64,000 bases of DNA from positions 3,148,501 to 3,212,500 of the forward strand of contig NZ_CP165782.1 of assembly GCF_000513895.2 (NCBI RefSeq), read 5' to 3'. The notes beneath the pieces are model-generated. The model worked only from the letters and a program-made list of their open reading frames with translations. It did no database searches and had not been told where the DNA came from. Below, piece after piece: positions 39,014 to 47,383 of the stretch (its first letter is position 1; every line of letters starts with the position of its first letter). Origin of the DNA: Ensifer sp. WSM1721. GTDB taxonomy: Bacteria; Pseudomonadota; Alphaproteobacteria; Rhizobiales; Rhizobiaceae. The position numbers were made by a program, and so were the translations under genes.

Positions 39014-39264
39014 GATTCCTATTTCCCGATACATCGACTCCGAAGACGAATCCGGGTCAGAATTTTCTAAAGTTTCCAGACTCTTGGATTCGGAATCCTT
39101 TTTCGCGATTCCGCTTCGGAATTGACAAAACTGGTCTCGAATCGCCCACGAAAGGGTTACCTCTTCGGCAGATTCAGCATTTGGTACGACTCTGGGTAAC
39201 CCATCCTATATATAGTCGTGAACATACAGTGAATCGTTACGAGTCTTCGATTCGTCGCCGATTC
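39014..39264. promoter_or_regulatory. Cluster of 14 GANTC (CcrM methylation) sites
   Basis: GANTC pentamers start at 39014, 39036, 39048, 39079, 39087, 39093, 39107, 39139, 39171, 39188, 39231, 39241, 39249 and 39260. All lie in the 592-base phaB/helicase gap, in sequence visibly less GC-rich than its surroundings. By eye the first 900 bases of the adjacent helicase gene hold only one. GANTC is the target of the cell-cycle methylase CcrM of alphaproteobacteria. A perfect GGGTTACC/GGTAACCC stem (39155-39162, 39195-39202) and TATATATAG (39207-39215) lie inside. The function is unknown; see findings. Confidence 0.9.
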
Positions 39265-39299
39265 GTTCCGTCGCTGTTCTAAAAGCCCATTTGGAGGCT

Positions 39300-39430
39300 A
39301 GAATTGGAGCCGCTAAATATGGTGGTCGTCGCTTTTTAATTGTCGGCTCCCCTTGCGTTTGGCCCGGCGGGTGGGCATCTGTTCCCCGCCGGCGTGTAAC
39401 ACGTCGGCTCGTTGAGACTGCCCGGGATCG
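39300..39430 (+). promoter_or_regulatory. Structured leader of the helicase gene
   Basis: Two inverted repeats precede the helicase ATG. GGAGCCG (39306) pairs with CGGCTCC (39344) across about 30 bases, and CCGGCGGG (39363) pairs with CCCGCCGG (39385) across about 14. They could fold the 5' leader of the message. There is no clear T tract, so these are not obvious terminators. Confidence 0.45.
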
Positions 39431-42400
39431 ATGACCTTGTCCTTTCAATCCATGATCCTGAGCGGCCGCGGCGTGACCGCGGTGCTCGGGCCCACCAATA
39501 CCGGCAAGACACACTACGCGATCGAGCGCATGATCGCTCATGACAGCGGCGTCATCGGACTGCCACTGAGATTGCTCGCGCGCGAAGTCTATACGCGTCT
39601 CGTCGAGAAGGTCGGCCACCACAATGTCGCGCTGATTACCGGCGAGGAGAAGATCACGCCGCATCGCGCCCGCTACTCCGTCTGCACCGTCGAAGCGATG
39701 CCGCGCGAGACGACCGCTTCTTTCGTGGCGATCGACGAGGTGCAGCTTGCCGGCGATCTGGAGCGCGGCCACATCTTCACCGACAGGCTCATGCATCTGC
39801 GCGGGCGTGGCGAGACACTGCTGCTCGGCGCCGCGACGATGCGGCCCATCCTTGAGCACCTCCTGCCCGGCATCACCGTGATCGAACGGCCGCGCATGTC
39901 GCAGCTTCTCTATGCCGGCTCCAAGAAGATCACTCGCCTGCCCCACCGGTCCGCGATCGTCGCCTTTTCGGCGGACGAGGTCTATGCGATTGCCGAGCTC
40001 ATCCGCCGCCAGCGCGGCGGCGCCGCGGTCGTGCTCGGCGCGCTCTCACCGCGCACCCGCAATGCCCAGGTCGCGCTCTACCAGGAGGGCGACGTCGATT
40101 ATCTGGTGGCGACCGACGCGATCGGCATGGGGCTCAATCTCGACGTCGACCACGTCGCCTTTGCCCAGGACCGGAAATTCGACGGCTACCAATACCGCAA
40201 CCTCAACCCGGCGGAGCTCGCCCAGGTCGCCGGGCGCGCCGGCAGGCACATTCGCGACGGTACGTTCGGTGTGACGGGCCGTGTCGATCCCTTCGAGGAC
40301 GAGCTCGTACACCGCATCGAATCGCATGAGTTCGATCCGGTCCGGGTACTGCAGTGGCGTTCCAAGGCTCTCGACTACTCCTCGTTGAGAGCCTTGAAGC
40401 ACAGCCTCGAGGCGGCGCCAGCGGTTTCGGGGCTGACGCGCGCGCTTCCGGCCGTCGACCAGCAGGCGCTCGAGCATCTGGCCCGCTATCCCGAAATCAT
40501 CGATGTCGCCACCACCTCCGAGCGTGTCGAAAAGCTGTGGGAAGCCTGTGCGCTCCCGGATTATCGTCGCATCACGCCGGCGCAGCACGCCGACCTCATC
40601 TCGACCATCTATGCCGATCTCGTTCGCCATGGCACGGTCAATGAGGATTTCATGGCCGAACAGGTCCGGCGTGCCGACCTCACGGATGGCGAGATTGACA
40701 CACTTTCGGCGCGAATTGCGCAGATCAGGACCTGGACCTATGTGTCCAACCGGCCCGGGTGGCTTGCCGATCCGACACACTGGCAAGAAAAGACGCGGGA
40801 AATCGAAGATCGATTGTCCGACGCGTTACATGAAAGGTTGACGAAACGCTTTGTTGATCGCAGGACATCTGTGCTCATGAAGCGCCTGAGAGAGAATGCG
40901 ATGCTGGAAGCAGAAATCAGTGTGAATGGTGATGTCTTCGTCGAGGGGCACCATGTGGGCCAGCTAACCGGTTTCCGGTTCACGCTCGCCGCGGGGAGCG
41001 AGGGATCGGACGCGAGGGCCGTTCAAGGTGCCGCCCAGAAGGCGCTTGCGCTGGAATTCGAGGCGCGCGCCGCCCGTCTGCATGCGGCCGGCAATAATGA
41101 TCTGGCACTGTCGTCAGACGGTCTCGTGCGTTGGCTCGGCGATCCCGTGGCGCGGCTTGCCGCAAGTGACCACGTCATGCGCCCGCGCGTCATCCTGCTT
41201 GCCGACGAGCAGCTTCAGTCCAATGCCCGCGAGCACGTTCTGGCGCGGATCGAGCGCTTCGTGAACCACCACATCAGCACCGTTCTAAAGCCGCTCGACG
41301 ATATTTCCCGCGCGGAGGATCTGGAGGGGCTTGCCAAGGGCCTCGCCTTCCAGCTCGTGGAGAACCTCGGCGTGCTCTTCCGCCGCGACGTCGCCGAGGA
41401 GGTGAAGTCGCTGGACCAGGAAAGCCGCGCCTCCATCCGCAAATACGGCGTCCGCTTCGGCGCCTACCATATCTTCCTGCCCGCGCTCCTGAAGCCGGCG
41501 CCGGCAGAACTGATCACGCTCCTCTGGGCGCTGAAGAACGACGGGCTGGACAAGCCCGGCTACGGCGAGTTGATCCCGATGCTCGCCGCCGGTCGCACCT
41601 CGGTCGTGACCGATCCTTCCTTCGAACGGACCTTCTACAAGCTCGCGGGCTTCCGCTTCCTCGGCAAGCGCGCGGTGCGCATCGACATTCTCGAGCGCCT
41701 CGCGGACCTCATCCGTCCGCTGCTGCAGTGGAAGCCCGGCACCTCGCCGCGTCCCGACGGGGCCTATGACGGCCGCCGCTTCATGGCGACGACGTCGATG
41801 CTATCGATTCTCGGCGCAACACCGGACGACATGGAAGAGATCCTGAAAGGGCTCGGCTACCGGGCCGATAGCGTGACGGCCGAGGAGGCCGCGGCCTTCC
41901 TCGCCAGCCAGCAAGGCGTGCCGGCGGAGACACCCGCCGAGGCGGCCATCGAACATGGCGACGCGGACGAGGCTGTCGAGGCCGAATCCTCCGAAGAACC
42001 GGCCGCCGAGACACCCGCTGCCGATGATCAGCCGGCCGAGGCGCCGGCAGAACAATCAACGGATGATGCCGCCGCTCCGGCACAGCCGGAAGCGCCGGCC
42101 GAAGCGAGACCCGTGCTCCTCTGGCGTCCTGGCACGCGCCAGGACAACCAGCGTCACGGCGGCCGCCATCAGGGCGAACAGCGTCGCGGTGGCCAGCGTC
42201 ATGGCCAGGCGGATGCCAGGGAGGGTGGCCGCAGGTCCGGCGCGCCAGCCCATGGGAAGCCGCGCGAGGGCAAGCCGCAGGATGGCAAGGCGCAGGAGGG
42301 CAGGTCCGGCGGTCCGCGCAAGGATCGCGGCGACCGGCATGACCGGGGCAAGCCGGCCGGCGCGAAGTTCGAGGGTCGCCCGCCGCGCAAGGAGAAGCCG

Positions 42401-42460
42401 ATCGATCCGGATTCGCCCTTCGCCAAGCTCGCCGCTCTCAAGGAGCAGCTCAAGAAATAG
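39431..42460 (+). CDS. Suv3-like superfamily-2 RNA helicase with disordered C-terminal tail
   Basis: 1009 residues. Walker A GPTNTGKT at residues 20-27, Asp-Glu-Val-Gln-Leu as the DExx-type box near residue 100, Gly-Ala-Ala-Thr-Met as motif III, and Gln-Val-Ala-Gly-Arg-Ala-Gly-Arg as motif VI. This is the layout of Suv3, the mitochondrial degradosome helicase, which has alphaproteobacterial relatives. After about residue 830 the sequence is low complexity: first acidic (Glu/Ala/Pro), then rich in Arg, Gly, Gln and Lys, a likely RNA-binding disordered tail. It probably works in RNA turnover. The S4 RNA-binding gene follows after seven bases. Confidence 0.92.
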   Translation: MTLSFQSMILSGRGVTAVLGPTNTGKTHYAIERMIAHDSGVIGLPLRLLAREVYTRLVEKVGHHNVALITGEEKITPHRARYSVCTVEAMPRETTASFVAIDEVQLAGDLERGHIFTDRLMHLRGRGETLLLGAATMRPILEHLLPGITVIERPRMSQLLYAGSKKITRLPHRSAIVAFSADEVYAIAELIRRQRGGAAVVLGALSPRTRNAQVALYQEGDVDYLVATDAIGMGLNLDVDHVAFAQDRKFDGYQYRNLNPAELAQVAGRAGRHIRDGTFGVTGRVDPFEDELVHRIESHEFDPVRVLQWRSKALDYSSLRALKHSLEAAPAVSGLTRALPAVDQQALEHLARYPEIIDVATTSERVEKLWEACALPDYRRITPAQHADLISTIYADLVRHGTVNEDFMAEQVRRADLTDGEIDTLSARIAQIRTWTYVSNRPGWLADPTHWQEKTREIEDRLSDALHERLTKRFVDRRTSVLMKRLRENAMLEAEISVNGDVFVEGHHVGQLTGFRFTLAAGSEGSDARAVQGAAQKALALEFEARAARLHAAGNNDLALSSDGLVRWLGDPVARLAASDHVMRPRVILLADEQLQSNAREHVLARIERFVNHHISTVLKPLDDISRAEDLEGLAKGLAFQLVENLGVLFRRDVAEEVKSLDQESRASIRKYGVRFGAYHIFLPALLKPAPAELITLLWALKNDGLDKPGYGELIPMLAAGRTSVVTDPSFERTFYKLAGFRFLGKRAVRIDILERLADLIRPLLQWKPGTSPRPDGAYDGRRFMATTSMLSILGATPDDMEEILKGLGYRADSVTAEEAAAFLASQQGVPAETPAEAAIEHGDADEAVEAESSEEPAAETPAADDQPAEAPAEQSTDDAAAPAQPEAPAEARPVLLWRPGTRQDNQRHGGRHQGEQRRGGQRHGQADAREGGRRSGAPAHGKPREGKPQDGKAQEGRSGGPRKDRGDRHDRGKPAGAKFEGRPPRKEKPIDPDSPFAKLAALKEQLKK

Positions 42461-42467
42461 GTCCGCC

Positions 42468-42881
42468 ATGGAGAAACAGCCCCCGTCCGCTCCTGCCTCG
42501 CGCCAGCGGCTCGACAAGTGGCTGTTCTTTGCCCGGTTGATCAAGTCGCGCTCGCTGGCCCAGAAGGCGATCGAGGCCGGTCACGTAGCGATCAACGGCG
42601 AACGGGCGACGCAGTCGTCCGCTCAGGTGAAGGCAGGCGACATGCTGGAGCTGTCGCTCGAGCGGCGGGATCTCGTCGTGCGGGTGCTTTTGCCCGGATC
42701 GCGGCGCGGGCCCTACGAGGAGGCGCGTCTGCTTTACGAAGACCTGACGCCCGACACACCCGCCGTCAGGCGCACACCCTTCGAACAGGCAATGCGCGAG
42801 CGCGGTGCCGGCCGGCCGACGAAACGGGAGCGGCGCGAAACGGATCGCTTGAAATCCGATTTCGACGAGGGAGACGACTAA
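42468..42881 (+). CDS. S4-domain RNA-binding protein (Hsp15/HslR-like)
   Basis: 137 residues. The S4 domain covers about residues 12-75: Arg-Leu-Asp-Lys-Trp-Leu-Phe-Phe-Ala-Arg-Leu, Ser-Arg-Ser-Leu-Ala-Gln-Lys-Ala-Ile-Glu-Ala-Gly-His-Val-x-Ile-Asn-Gly. This is the HslR pattern; Hsp15 rescues 50S subunits carrying nascent chains. The C-terminus is charged. The true start is the ATG at 42468; the frame continues upstream within the helicase gene but is unrelated there. It is coupled to the helicase gene. Confidence 0.88.
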   Translation: MEKQPPSAPASRQRLDKWLFFARLIKSRSLAQKAIEAGHVAINGERATQSSAQVKAGDMLELSLERRDLVVRVLLPGSRRGPYEEARLLYEDLTPDTPAVRRTPFEQAMRERGAGRPTKRERRETDRLKSDFDEGDD

Positions 42882-43168
42882 CACGCCTCTCGCGGCCGAA
42901 GGCGCTCGGCGAGACGCCCGGGCTGGTTTTGGGATGTTCGATCCCGGACCGTTGCAACGCTGGAAAACTCTGCCCGCTCCGTGGCAAATCGCGCATGGAT
43001 TATCCTTGCAAAGGCCGCCCAAAGCCTTTACGTCACAAGCCAAGTTGAGTGGCATCCGGGTCTGCTTCGGCAGCTATGCGCGTCGGGCATTCCTAGCATG
43101 CGCGGACGGTGAAGCATCACCGTTGATTGCCGTTTGCCACCAAATGTGAGCATTGGCTGGAGTACCTC

Positions 43169-43507
43169 ATGACGTATGTCGTGACCGACAACTGCATTCG
43201 CTGCAAGTACACGGACTGCGTGGAAGTCTGCCCGGTGGATTGCTTTTATGAGGGGGAGAACTTCCTCGTCATCCACCCGGACGAGTGCATCGATTGCGGC
43301 GTCTGCGAGCCCGAATGTCCTGCTGAGGCGATCAAGCCGGACACCGAGCCGGGCCTCGATAAGTGGTTGAAGATCAATGCGGATTTTTCCACGCAGTGGC
43401 CCAATATCACGAAGAAGAAGGATCCGCTGCCGGAGGCAGAGGAGATGGACGGCATCGAAGGGAAGTACGAGAAGTATTTCTCCGACAAGCCCGGAGAGGG
43501 CGACTAG
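43169..43507 (+). CDS. fdxA: Seven-iron ferredoxin FdxA
   Basis: 112 residues. The N-terminal half holds both clusters: [14 protein letters not shown] and, after [21 protein letters not shown]. The spacing fits one [3Fe-4S] and one [4Fe-4S] cluster. The charged C-terminal extension is typical of alphaproteobacterial FdxA. It carries electrons in the cytosol. GGAG is seven bases before the ATG at 43169. Confidence 0.95.
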   Translation: MTYVVTDNCIRCKYTDCVEVCPVDCFYEGENFLVIHPDECIDCGVCEPECPAEAIKPDTEPGLDKWLKINADFSTQWPNITKKKDPLPEAEEMDGIEGKYEKYFSDKPGEGD

Positions 43508-43916
43508 GGCCGCCGGCCGCTCGTTCGTGACGGCTGACGCAGGACAAAAAAGGGCGAGGCCGGAAATCTGGGGAAATCCCGCCGGCACCTCGCAAGCGCG
43601 AGCGTGGTGACTTGATCGTTGCCATGCAGCAAATTATTGATTTCGGCACTTTTTTGTGATAGGTTTCTGGCACTGATCCATAGAGGGTGCTTTTGCGCGC
43701 CCGAAAACCAGCACGAAAGCAAACGATTTCCACCGCGCGGCACTTTCCAGATATGCAACGTTCCGTTGCCCTGACCGCGGCATATAAGCTTGTTTGCGTT
43801 TCGTTGGACGGACCAGGATGGACCCACCCGGCGGTACCCCCGTCTATCCCGGGCCTGACCGACCCGGCCCCGGCCCGTGAAGAGGCCGGGTGCGCACTAG
43901 GGAGTGTTTGAAACGA
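43508..43916. other. Gap before carD with a leader hairpin
   Basis: 409 bases without a convincing gene. Near its end ACCCGGCC (43862-43869) pairs with GGCCGGGT (43884-43891), a GC-rich hairpin about 25 bases before the carD start, probably in the 5' leader. The carD promoter should lie upstream but I could not place it with confidence. Confidence 0.5.
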
Positions 43917-44486
43917 ATGACGATCCAGCAGAAAAAATCTTCAACGCGCCAAGGCTTCAAGACCGGTGAATCGATCGTTTATCCGGCTCATGGCGTTGGC
44001 CAGATTGTCGCGATTGAGGAGCAGGAAGTTGCCGGCATGAAGCTCGAGCTTTTTGTCATCGACTTCGAGAAGGACAAGATGCGCCTCAAGGTGCCGGTAG
44101 CCAAGGCTGTGAGCATCGGCATGCGCAAGCTGTCCGAAACCGATTTCGTCGACCGTGCGCTGAAGGTTGTGCAGGGTAAGGCGCGCGTAAAGCGGACCAT
44201 GTGGTCGCGCCGCGCCCAGGAATACGATGCCAAGATCAACTCCGGCGATCTCATTTCCATCGCGGAAGTGGTGCGCGATCTCTATCGTGCCGAGAACCAG
44301 CCGGAACAGTCCTATTCCGAGCGCCAGCTCTACGAAGCCGCTCTTGACCGCATGGCGCGCGAAATCGCTGCCGTGAACAAGATGTCCGAAACCGAAGCCG
44401 TTCGCCTTGTCGAGGCCAATCTCAACAAGGGGCCGAAGCGCGGCAAGGCCATCGAAGAAGAAGACGCCCAGGACGAAGCCGCTTAG
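43917..44486 (+). CDS. carD: CarD/CdnL-family transcription regulator
   Basis: 189 residues. The N-terminal RNA-polymerase-interacting Tudor-like domain has Glu-Ser-Ile-Val-Tyr-Pro-Ala-His-Gly-Val-Gly-Gln-Ile and the C-terminal part is helical with Trp-Ser-Arg-Arg-Ala-Gln-Glu-Tyr. CarD/CdnL proteins stabilise open complexes at rRNA and growth-linked promoters. Fusion to a DNA-binding domain, as in Myxococcus CarD, is not seen. I chose the ATG at 43917, with GGGAG about 12 bases upstream; the frame is open to 43890. It has its own terminator. Confidence 0.93.
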   Translation: MTIQQKKSSTRQGFKTGESIVYPAHGVGQIVAIEEQEVAGMKLELFVIDFEKDKMRLKVPVAKAVSIGMRKLSETDFVDRALKVVQGKARVKRTMWSRRAQEYDAKINSGDLISIAEVVRDLYRAENQPEQSYSERQLYEAALDRMAREIAAVNKMSETEAVRLVEANLNKGPKRGKAIEEEDAQDEAA

Positions 44487-44511
44487 GCGCTTGACCTGCA
44501 AGGCAATCACG

Positions 44512-44540
44512 AAAGCCCGGCCAGGTGCCGGGCTTTTTTT
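44512..44540 (+). terminator. Rho-independent terminator of carD
   Basis: AAAGCCCGGC (44512-44521) pairs perfectly with GCCGGGCTTT (44527-44536), loop five bases, then further T residues. Confidence 0.95.
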
Positions 44541-44672
44541 ATGCTTTTGGCTATGTTTGTAGTCGCCCGCGCCGCCGCACAATTTTGAGCGGCATGCTTT
44601 AAAGACGGGGCTGCAGGCAATCTTTACCGCGCATAAGGCCTCGCTCTGCAATTCAAAATCGTTGTCGTTTAG

Positions 44673-44697
44673 GGAACTTTTCGAGCCGGCGCACGTT
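44673..44697 (+). promoter_or_regulatory. RpoE2-type ECF promoter upstream of rpoH2
   Basis: GGAAC (44673-44677), 16 bases, CGTT (44694-44697). This matches the GGAAC-N16/17-CGTT consensus of the alphaproteobacterial general stress sigma factor. RpoE2 control of rpoH2 is established in S. meliloti. It implies a leader of about 200 bases. Confidence 0.85.
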
Positions 44698-44904
44698 TCT
44701 TACTCTCGGCAGGGGACATCCGCCTATGCTGCCGGGCGATCTTGGCTCTGTGATCCTCACCGTTTCAGGTTCGTATTCTTCGATTTAGGGCGCTTCCTCA
44801 TTTCGTCAAGCAGCGCCATGGTCCCGTTGCCGAATGCCGCGAAAGGCGCCCGGCTCCTTCGAGTTCAATCGTCATGGCGCCTCGCGCCAGCTACGGAGCG
44901 ATCG

Positions 44905-45771
44905 ATGAAGACCCTCACAGCAGACAGGCGTATGATCAAGATTGCAATGGACGCACCCTATCTCGAACGGGAGGAGGAGCACGCGCTCGCGCAGGCCTGG
45001 CGGAACGAAAACGACCAGGAGGCCCGAAACAAAATAGCAATGTCGCATATGCGCCTGGTGATCGCGATGGCGGCGAAATTCCGCAGTTTCGGGCTGCCCA
45101 TGGGCGATCTCGTGCAGGAGGGCCACATCGGCCTGCTCGAAGCCGCGGCCCGCTTCGAGCCGAGCCGCGACGTCCGTTTCTCGACCTATGCCACCTGGTG
45201 GATCCGCGCTTCGATGCAGGATTATGTGCTTCGCAACTGGTCGATCGTGCGTGGCGGCACAAGTTCGGCACAGAAGGCGCTGTTCTTCAATCTGCGCCGG
45301 CTGCGGGCGCGGCTCGCCCAGGGCGACCGCCAACTTACATCGCAGGCCATGCATGAGGAAATCGCCGCGGCGCTCGGCGTCAGCCTTGCCGACGTGCAGA
45401 CGATGGACGCTCGCCTTTCCGGCAATGATGCGTCACTGCAGGCGCCGGTCGGCAGCGGCGATTCGGATGGCGGTGCACGCCTGGATTTCCTGGCGAGCGA
45501 TGCGCCTCTGCCCGACGAGCAGGTCAGCGACCTGATCGACGGCGAACGCGCCCGCCGGTGGCTGCACATCGCGCTCGGCGAGCTTACCGAGCGCGAGATG
45601 AAGATCATCAGCGCGCGGCGCCTGTCGGAAGACGGCGCGACGCTGGAAGAACTCGGCGTCGCCCTCGGCATTTCGAAGGAGCGCGTGCGGCAGATCGAGA
45701 CACGGGCGCTCGAAAAATTACGTGCGGCGCTGACATCCAAAGCACCGGCACTGACCGCAGCCATGCACTGA
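44905..45771 (+). CDS. rpoH2: RNA polymerase sigma factor RpoH2 (sigma-32 type)
   Basis: 288 residues. Region 2 has Ala-Met-Ser-His-Met-Arg-Leu-Val, Leu-Val-Gln-Glu-Gly-His-Ile-Gly-Leu and Arg-Phe-Ser-Thr-Tyr-Ala-Thr-Trp-Trp-Ile-Arg. The RpoH box Gln-Lys-Ala-Leu-Phe-Phe-Asn-Leu-Arg follows directly, and region 4 ends in Ser-Lys-Glu-Arg-Val-Arg-Gln-Ile-Glu. The ATG at 44905 has GGAG six bases upstream. The genome context (beside carD) and the RpoE2-type promoter fit rpoH2 of Sinorhizobium, which directs part of the stationary and stress response; rpoH1, the main heat-shock factor, is not in the window. Confidence 0.93.
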   Translation: MKTLTADRRMIKIAMDAPYLEREEEHALAQAWRNENDQEARNKIAMSHMRLVIAMAAKFRSFGLPMGDLVQEGHIGLLEAAARFEPSRDVRFSTYATWWIRASMQDYVLRNWSIVRGGTSSAQKALFFNLRRLRARLAQGDRQLTSQAMHEEIAAALGVSLADVQTMDARLSGNDASLQAPVGSGDSDGGARLDFLASDAPLPDEQVSDLIDGERARRWLHIALGELTEREMKIISARRLSEDGATLEELGVALGISKERVRQIETRALEKLRAALTSKAPALTAAMH

Positions 45772-45817
45772 GGTCGACAAACTCCGGCCGGCAATTGCCG
45801 GCGGACTTTCGCTTTCA

Positions 45818-45903
45818 GCCCCTCCCCCCGCATGGCCCCGCCTGTGGGAGGGGCATATCCATTCTTCGTACAGGTTGAACCTGCCGGCAGGCCGGATGAG
45901 GGA
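45818..45903. repeat. Palindromic repeat fragments between rpoH2 and lysE-type gene
   Basis: CCCCTCCCCCCGCATGGCCCC-GCCTGTGGGAGGGGC contains CCCCTCCC/GGGAGGGG. CCTGCCGGCAGG lies just after it. It is related to the CTCCCC repeats seen elsewhere in the window. Confidence 0.65.
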
Positions 45904-45997
45904 ACGTCGGCGGAGTTTCCGCGCATTCCATGTCCGGTTGGCATCGACCGACGGCTCGGCTACTGTCTCCGTCCGAAACACAAACGGACGGCACCCG

Positions 45998-46639
45998 ATG
46001 CTCGATCTGACACCCTATCTGCCGCAACTCCTCGTCGCCTGGACCGCCTATATCATTGCCGTCGCGTCGCCTGGCCCGGCGGTTGTGGCGATCATCGCAA
46101 CCTCGGTCACCCAAGGGCGAAGGGCAGGTCTGGCGCTCGCCTTCGGGGTGCTGAGCGGCAGCTACACTTGGGCGATGCTGACGGCTTCGGGGCTCTCTGC
46201 GCTCATCAGGACCTATGGCCAGGCAATCGTCATCCTGAAGATCGCGGGTGCCTGCTATCTCTTCTGGCTTGCCTATAATGCCCTTAAGGCCGCGACGCGG
46301 GGCGATGCTACCAAGGCTGCCCTTGGTGTTCCGCTGCAGATGCCGCTGAAGAAGCTCTATCTCAAGGGGCTCGGCATTCACCTGACCAACCCCAAGGCGA
46401 TCTTCGCCTGGATCATGCTGGTCTCGCTCGGCATGCCGGATGGCGCACCGGTCGCCGTCACCGCCGCATTCATCGGCGGCTGCATGCTGATCGGCCTCGT
46501 CATCTTCTGCGGCTTCGCGATCGTCTTCTCGCTCTCGCCGGTACACCGCGCCTATCTCAAATCGCGGCGGATCATCGAGAGCCTGATGGCCGGCTTCTTC
46601 GCCGTTGCCGGCCTGAAACTGCTGACAACGCGGCTTTGA
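45998..46639 (+). CDS. LysE/RhtB-family exporter
   Basis: 213 residues, about six membrane segments. The family opening Tyr-Ile-Ile-Ala-Val-Ala-Ser-Pro-Gly-Pro-Ala-Val-Val-Ala, then Gln-Gly-Arg-Arg-Ala-Gly-Leu-Ala-Leu-Ala-x-Gly, and Lys-Ile-Ala-Gly-Ala-Cys-Tyr-Leu identify RhtB-type amino-acid (homoserine, threonine or lysine) exporters. A Leu-Thr-Asn-Pro-Lys-Ala segment is also conserved. The substrate is unknown. I used the ATG at 45998. Confidence 0.9.
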   Translation: MLDLTPYLPQLLVAWTAYIIAVASPGPAVVAIIATSVTQGRRAGLALAFGVLSGSYTWAMLTASGLSALIRTYGQAIVILKIAGACYLFWLAYNALKAATRGDATKAALGVPLQMPLKKLYLKGLGIHLTNPKAIFAWIMLVSLGMPDGAPVAVTAAFIGGCMLIGLVIFCGFAIVFSLSPVHRAYLKSRRIIESLMAGFFAVAGLKLLTTRL

Positions 46640-46699
46640 TCATCAGGGGAAACATGCAGCAGATAAATTGCCATTGAACGGCTCGACGGGACGGCCGGA

Positions 46700-47383
46700 C
46701 TATTCCGGCATCGGGAGCACATCCGGATGCATGAGAGGCGCATCCTTCAGCCAGATCCTTGCGCCTTCCGCGCCGATGATCGCGATCAAGTCGGTTCCGG
46801 CGGGCAAGCGGCCCCAGCTCTGTGGCTCCAGTGTTTCACCACCGATGGTCAGCCCGCCCGAGAGGACCAGGAACTCCAATCCACGCCTGTTTGCGACGCT
46901 GATGGTTTCGTCGGCTTGCCAGTCTTCGAGCCGGACTTCCTCACGGCCATCGTCGAACAGGATGGTCGCGGCGCTGGCGCCGGGACGAGGTGTTGCGCGC
47001 TCGCCCTCGCCGGGCTGGCAAACGATCTGAGTCTGATCACCATCACGGAACTGCCAGAGCCGGACGAAGATCGTGCAGCCCTCTTTCGCGGCGGGGATAT
47101 GCGACGTGCCGGGCGGGTTGCGGAAATAGCTGCCGGCCGGATAGTCGCCATGCTCATCCTGGAAAACTCCTTCCAACACGAGGATCTCTTCGCCGCCGCT
47201 GTGCGTATGGCGCGGGAAGGCACTGCCGGGGGCATAACGCACGATCGAGGTGGCGCGGGCGACCTCGCCGCCGACACGGAAAAGCATGCGCCGGTCCACG
47301 CCGGCCGCGGGACTTGGCACCCAGTCCAGCTTCGCGGCATGGACAATGACGGGCTTCGACAGATCGTCGTTAATGCGCATCAC
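46700..47383 (-). CDS. Cupin-domain protein (ChrR-like)
   Basis: 227 residues with two cupin-like halves. The first has a complete metal-binding motif: Pro-Arg-His-Thr-His-Ser-Gly-Gly-Glu-Glu-Ile-Leu-Val-Leu-Glu-Gly, then Pro-Pro-Gly-Thr-Ser-His. The second half (from about residue 130) keeps the barrel but lacks the histidines. The first half resembles the cupin of the anti-sigma factor ChrR, but the N-terminal sigma-binding domain is absent, so it is not an anti-sigma factor by itself. It overlaps the end of the decayed dehydrogenase upstream by 13 bases. Confidence 0.8.
   Translation of the reverse strand: MMRINDDLSKPVIVHAAKLDWVPSPAAGVDRRMLFRVGGEVARATSIVRYAPGSAFPRHTHSGGEEILVLEGVFQDEHGDYPAGSYFRNPPGTSHIPAAKEGCTIFVRLWQFRDGDQTQIVCQPGEGERATPRPGASAATILFDDGREEVRLEDWQADETISVANRRGLEFLVLSGGLTIGGETLEPQSWGRLPAGTDLIAIIGAEGARIWLKDAPLMHPDVLPMPE

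Noticed and set aside
38935..39282. 115-codon open frame across the GANTC cluster
   Set aside because: No ribosome-binding site, no family resemblance, and composition unlike neighbouring genes. The methylation-site cluster explains the region better, though a decayed gene cannot be fully excluded.
38882..39430. Chromosomal replication origin at the GANTC cluster
   Set aside because: No DnaA boxes of the TTATCCACA form and no hemE/dnaA-type neighbours were found. Only the methylation density resembles an origin.
44662..44904. 81-codon N-terminal extension of rpoH2
   Set aside because: It would overlap the RpoE2-type promoter and has no sigma-factor sequence; the ATG at 44905 has a good GGAG site.
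46700..47383. ChrR-type anti-sigma factor
   Set aside because: Only the cupin part is present; the zinc-binding sigma-interaction domain and a partner ECF sigma gene are absent.
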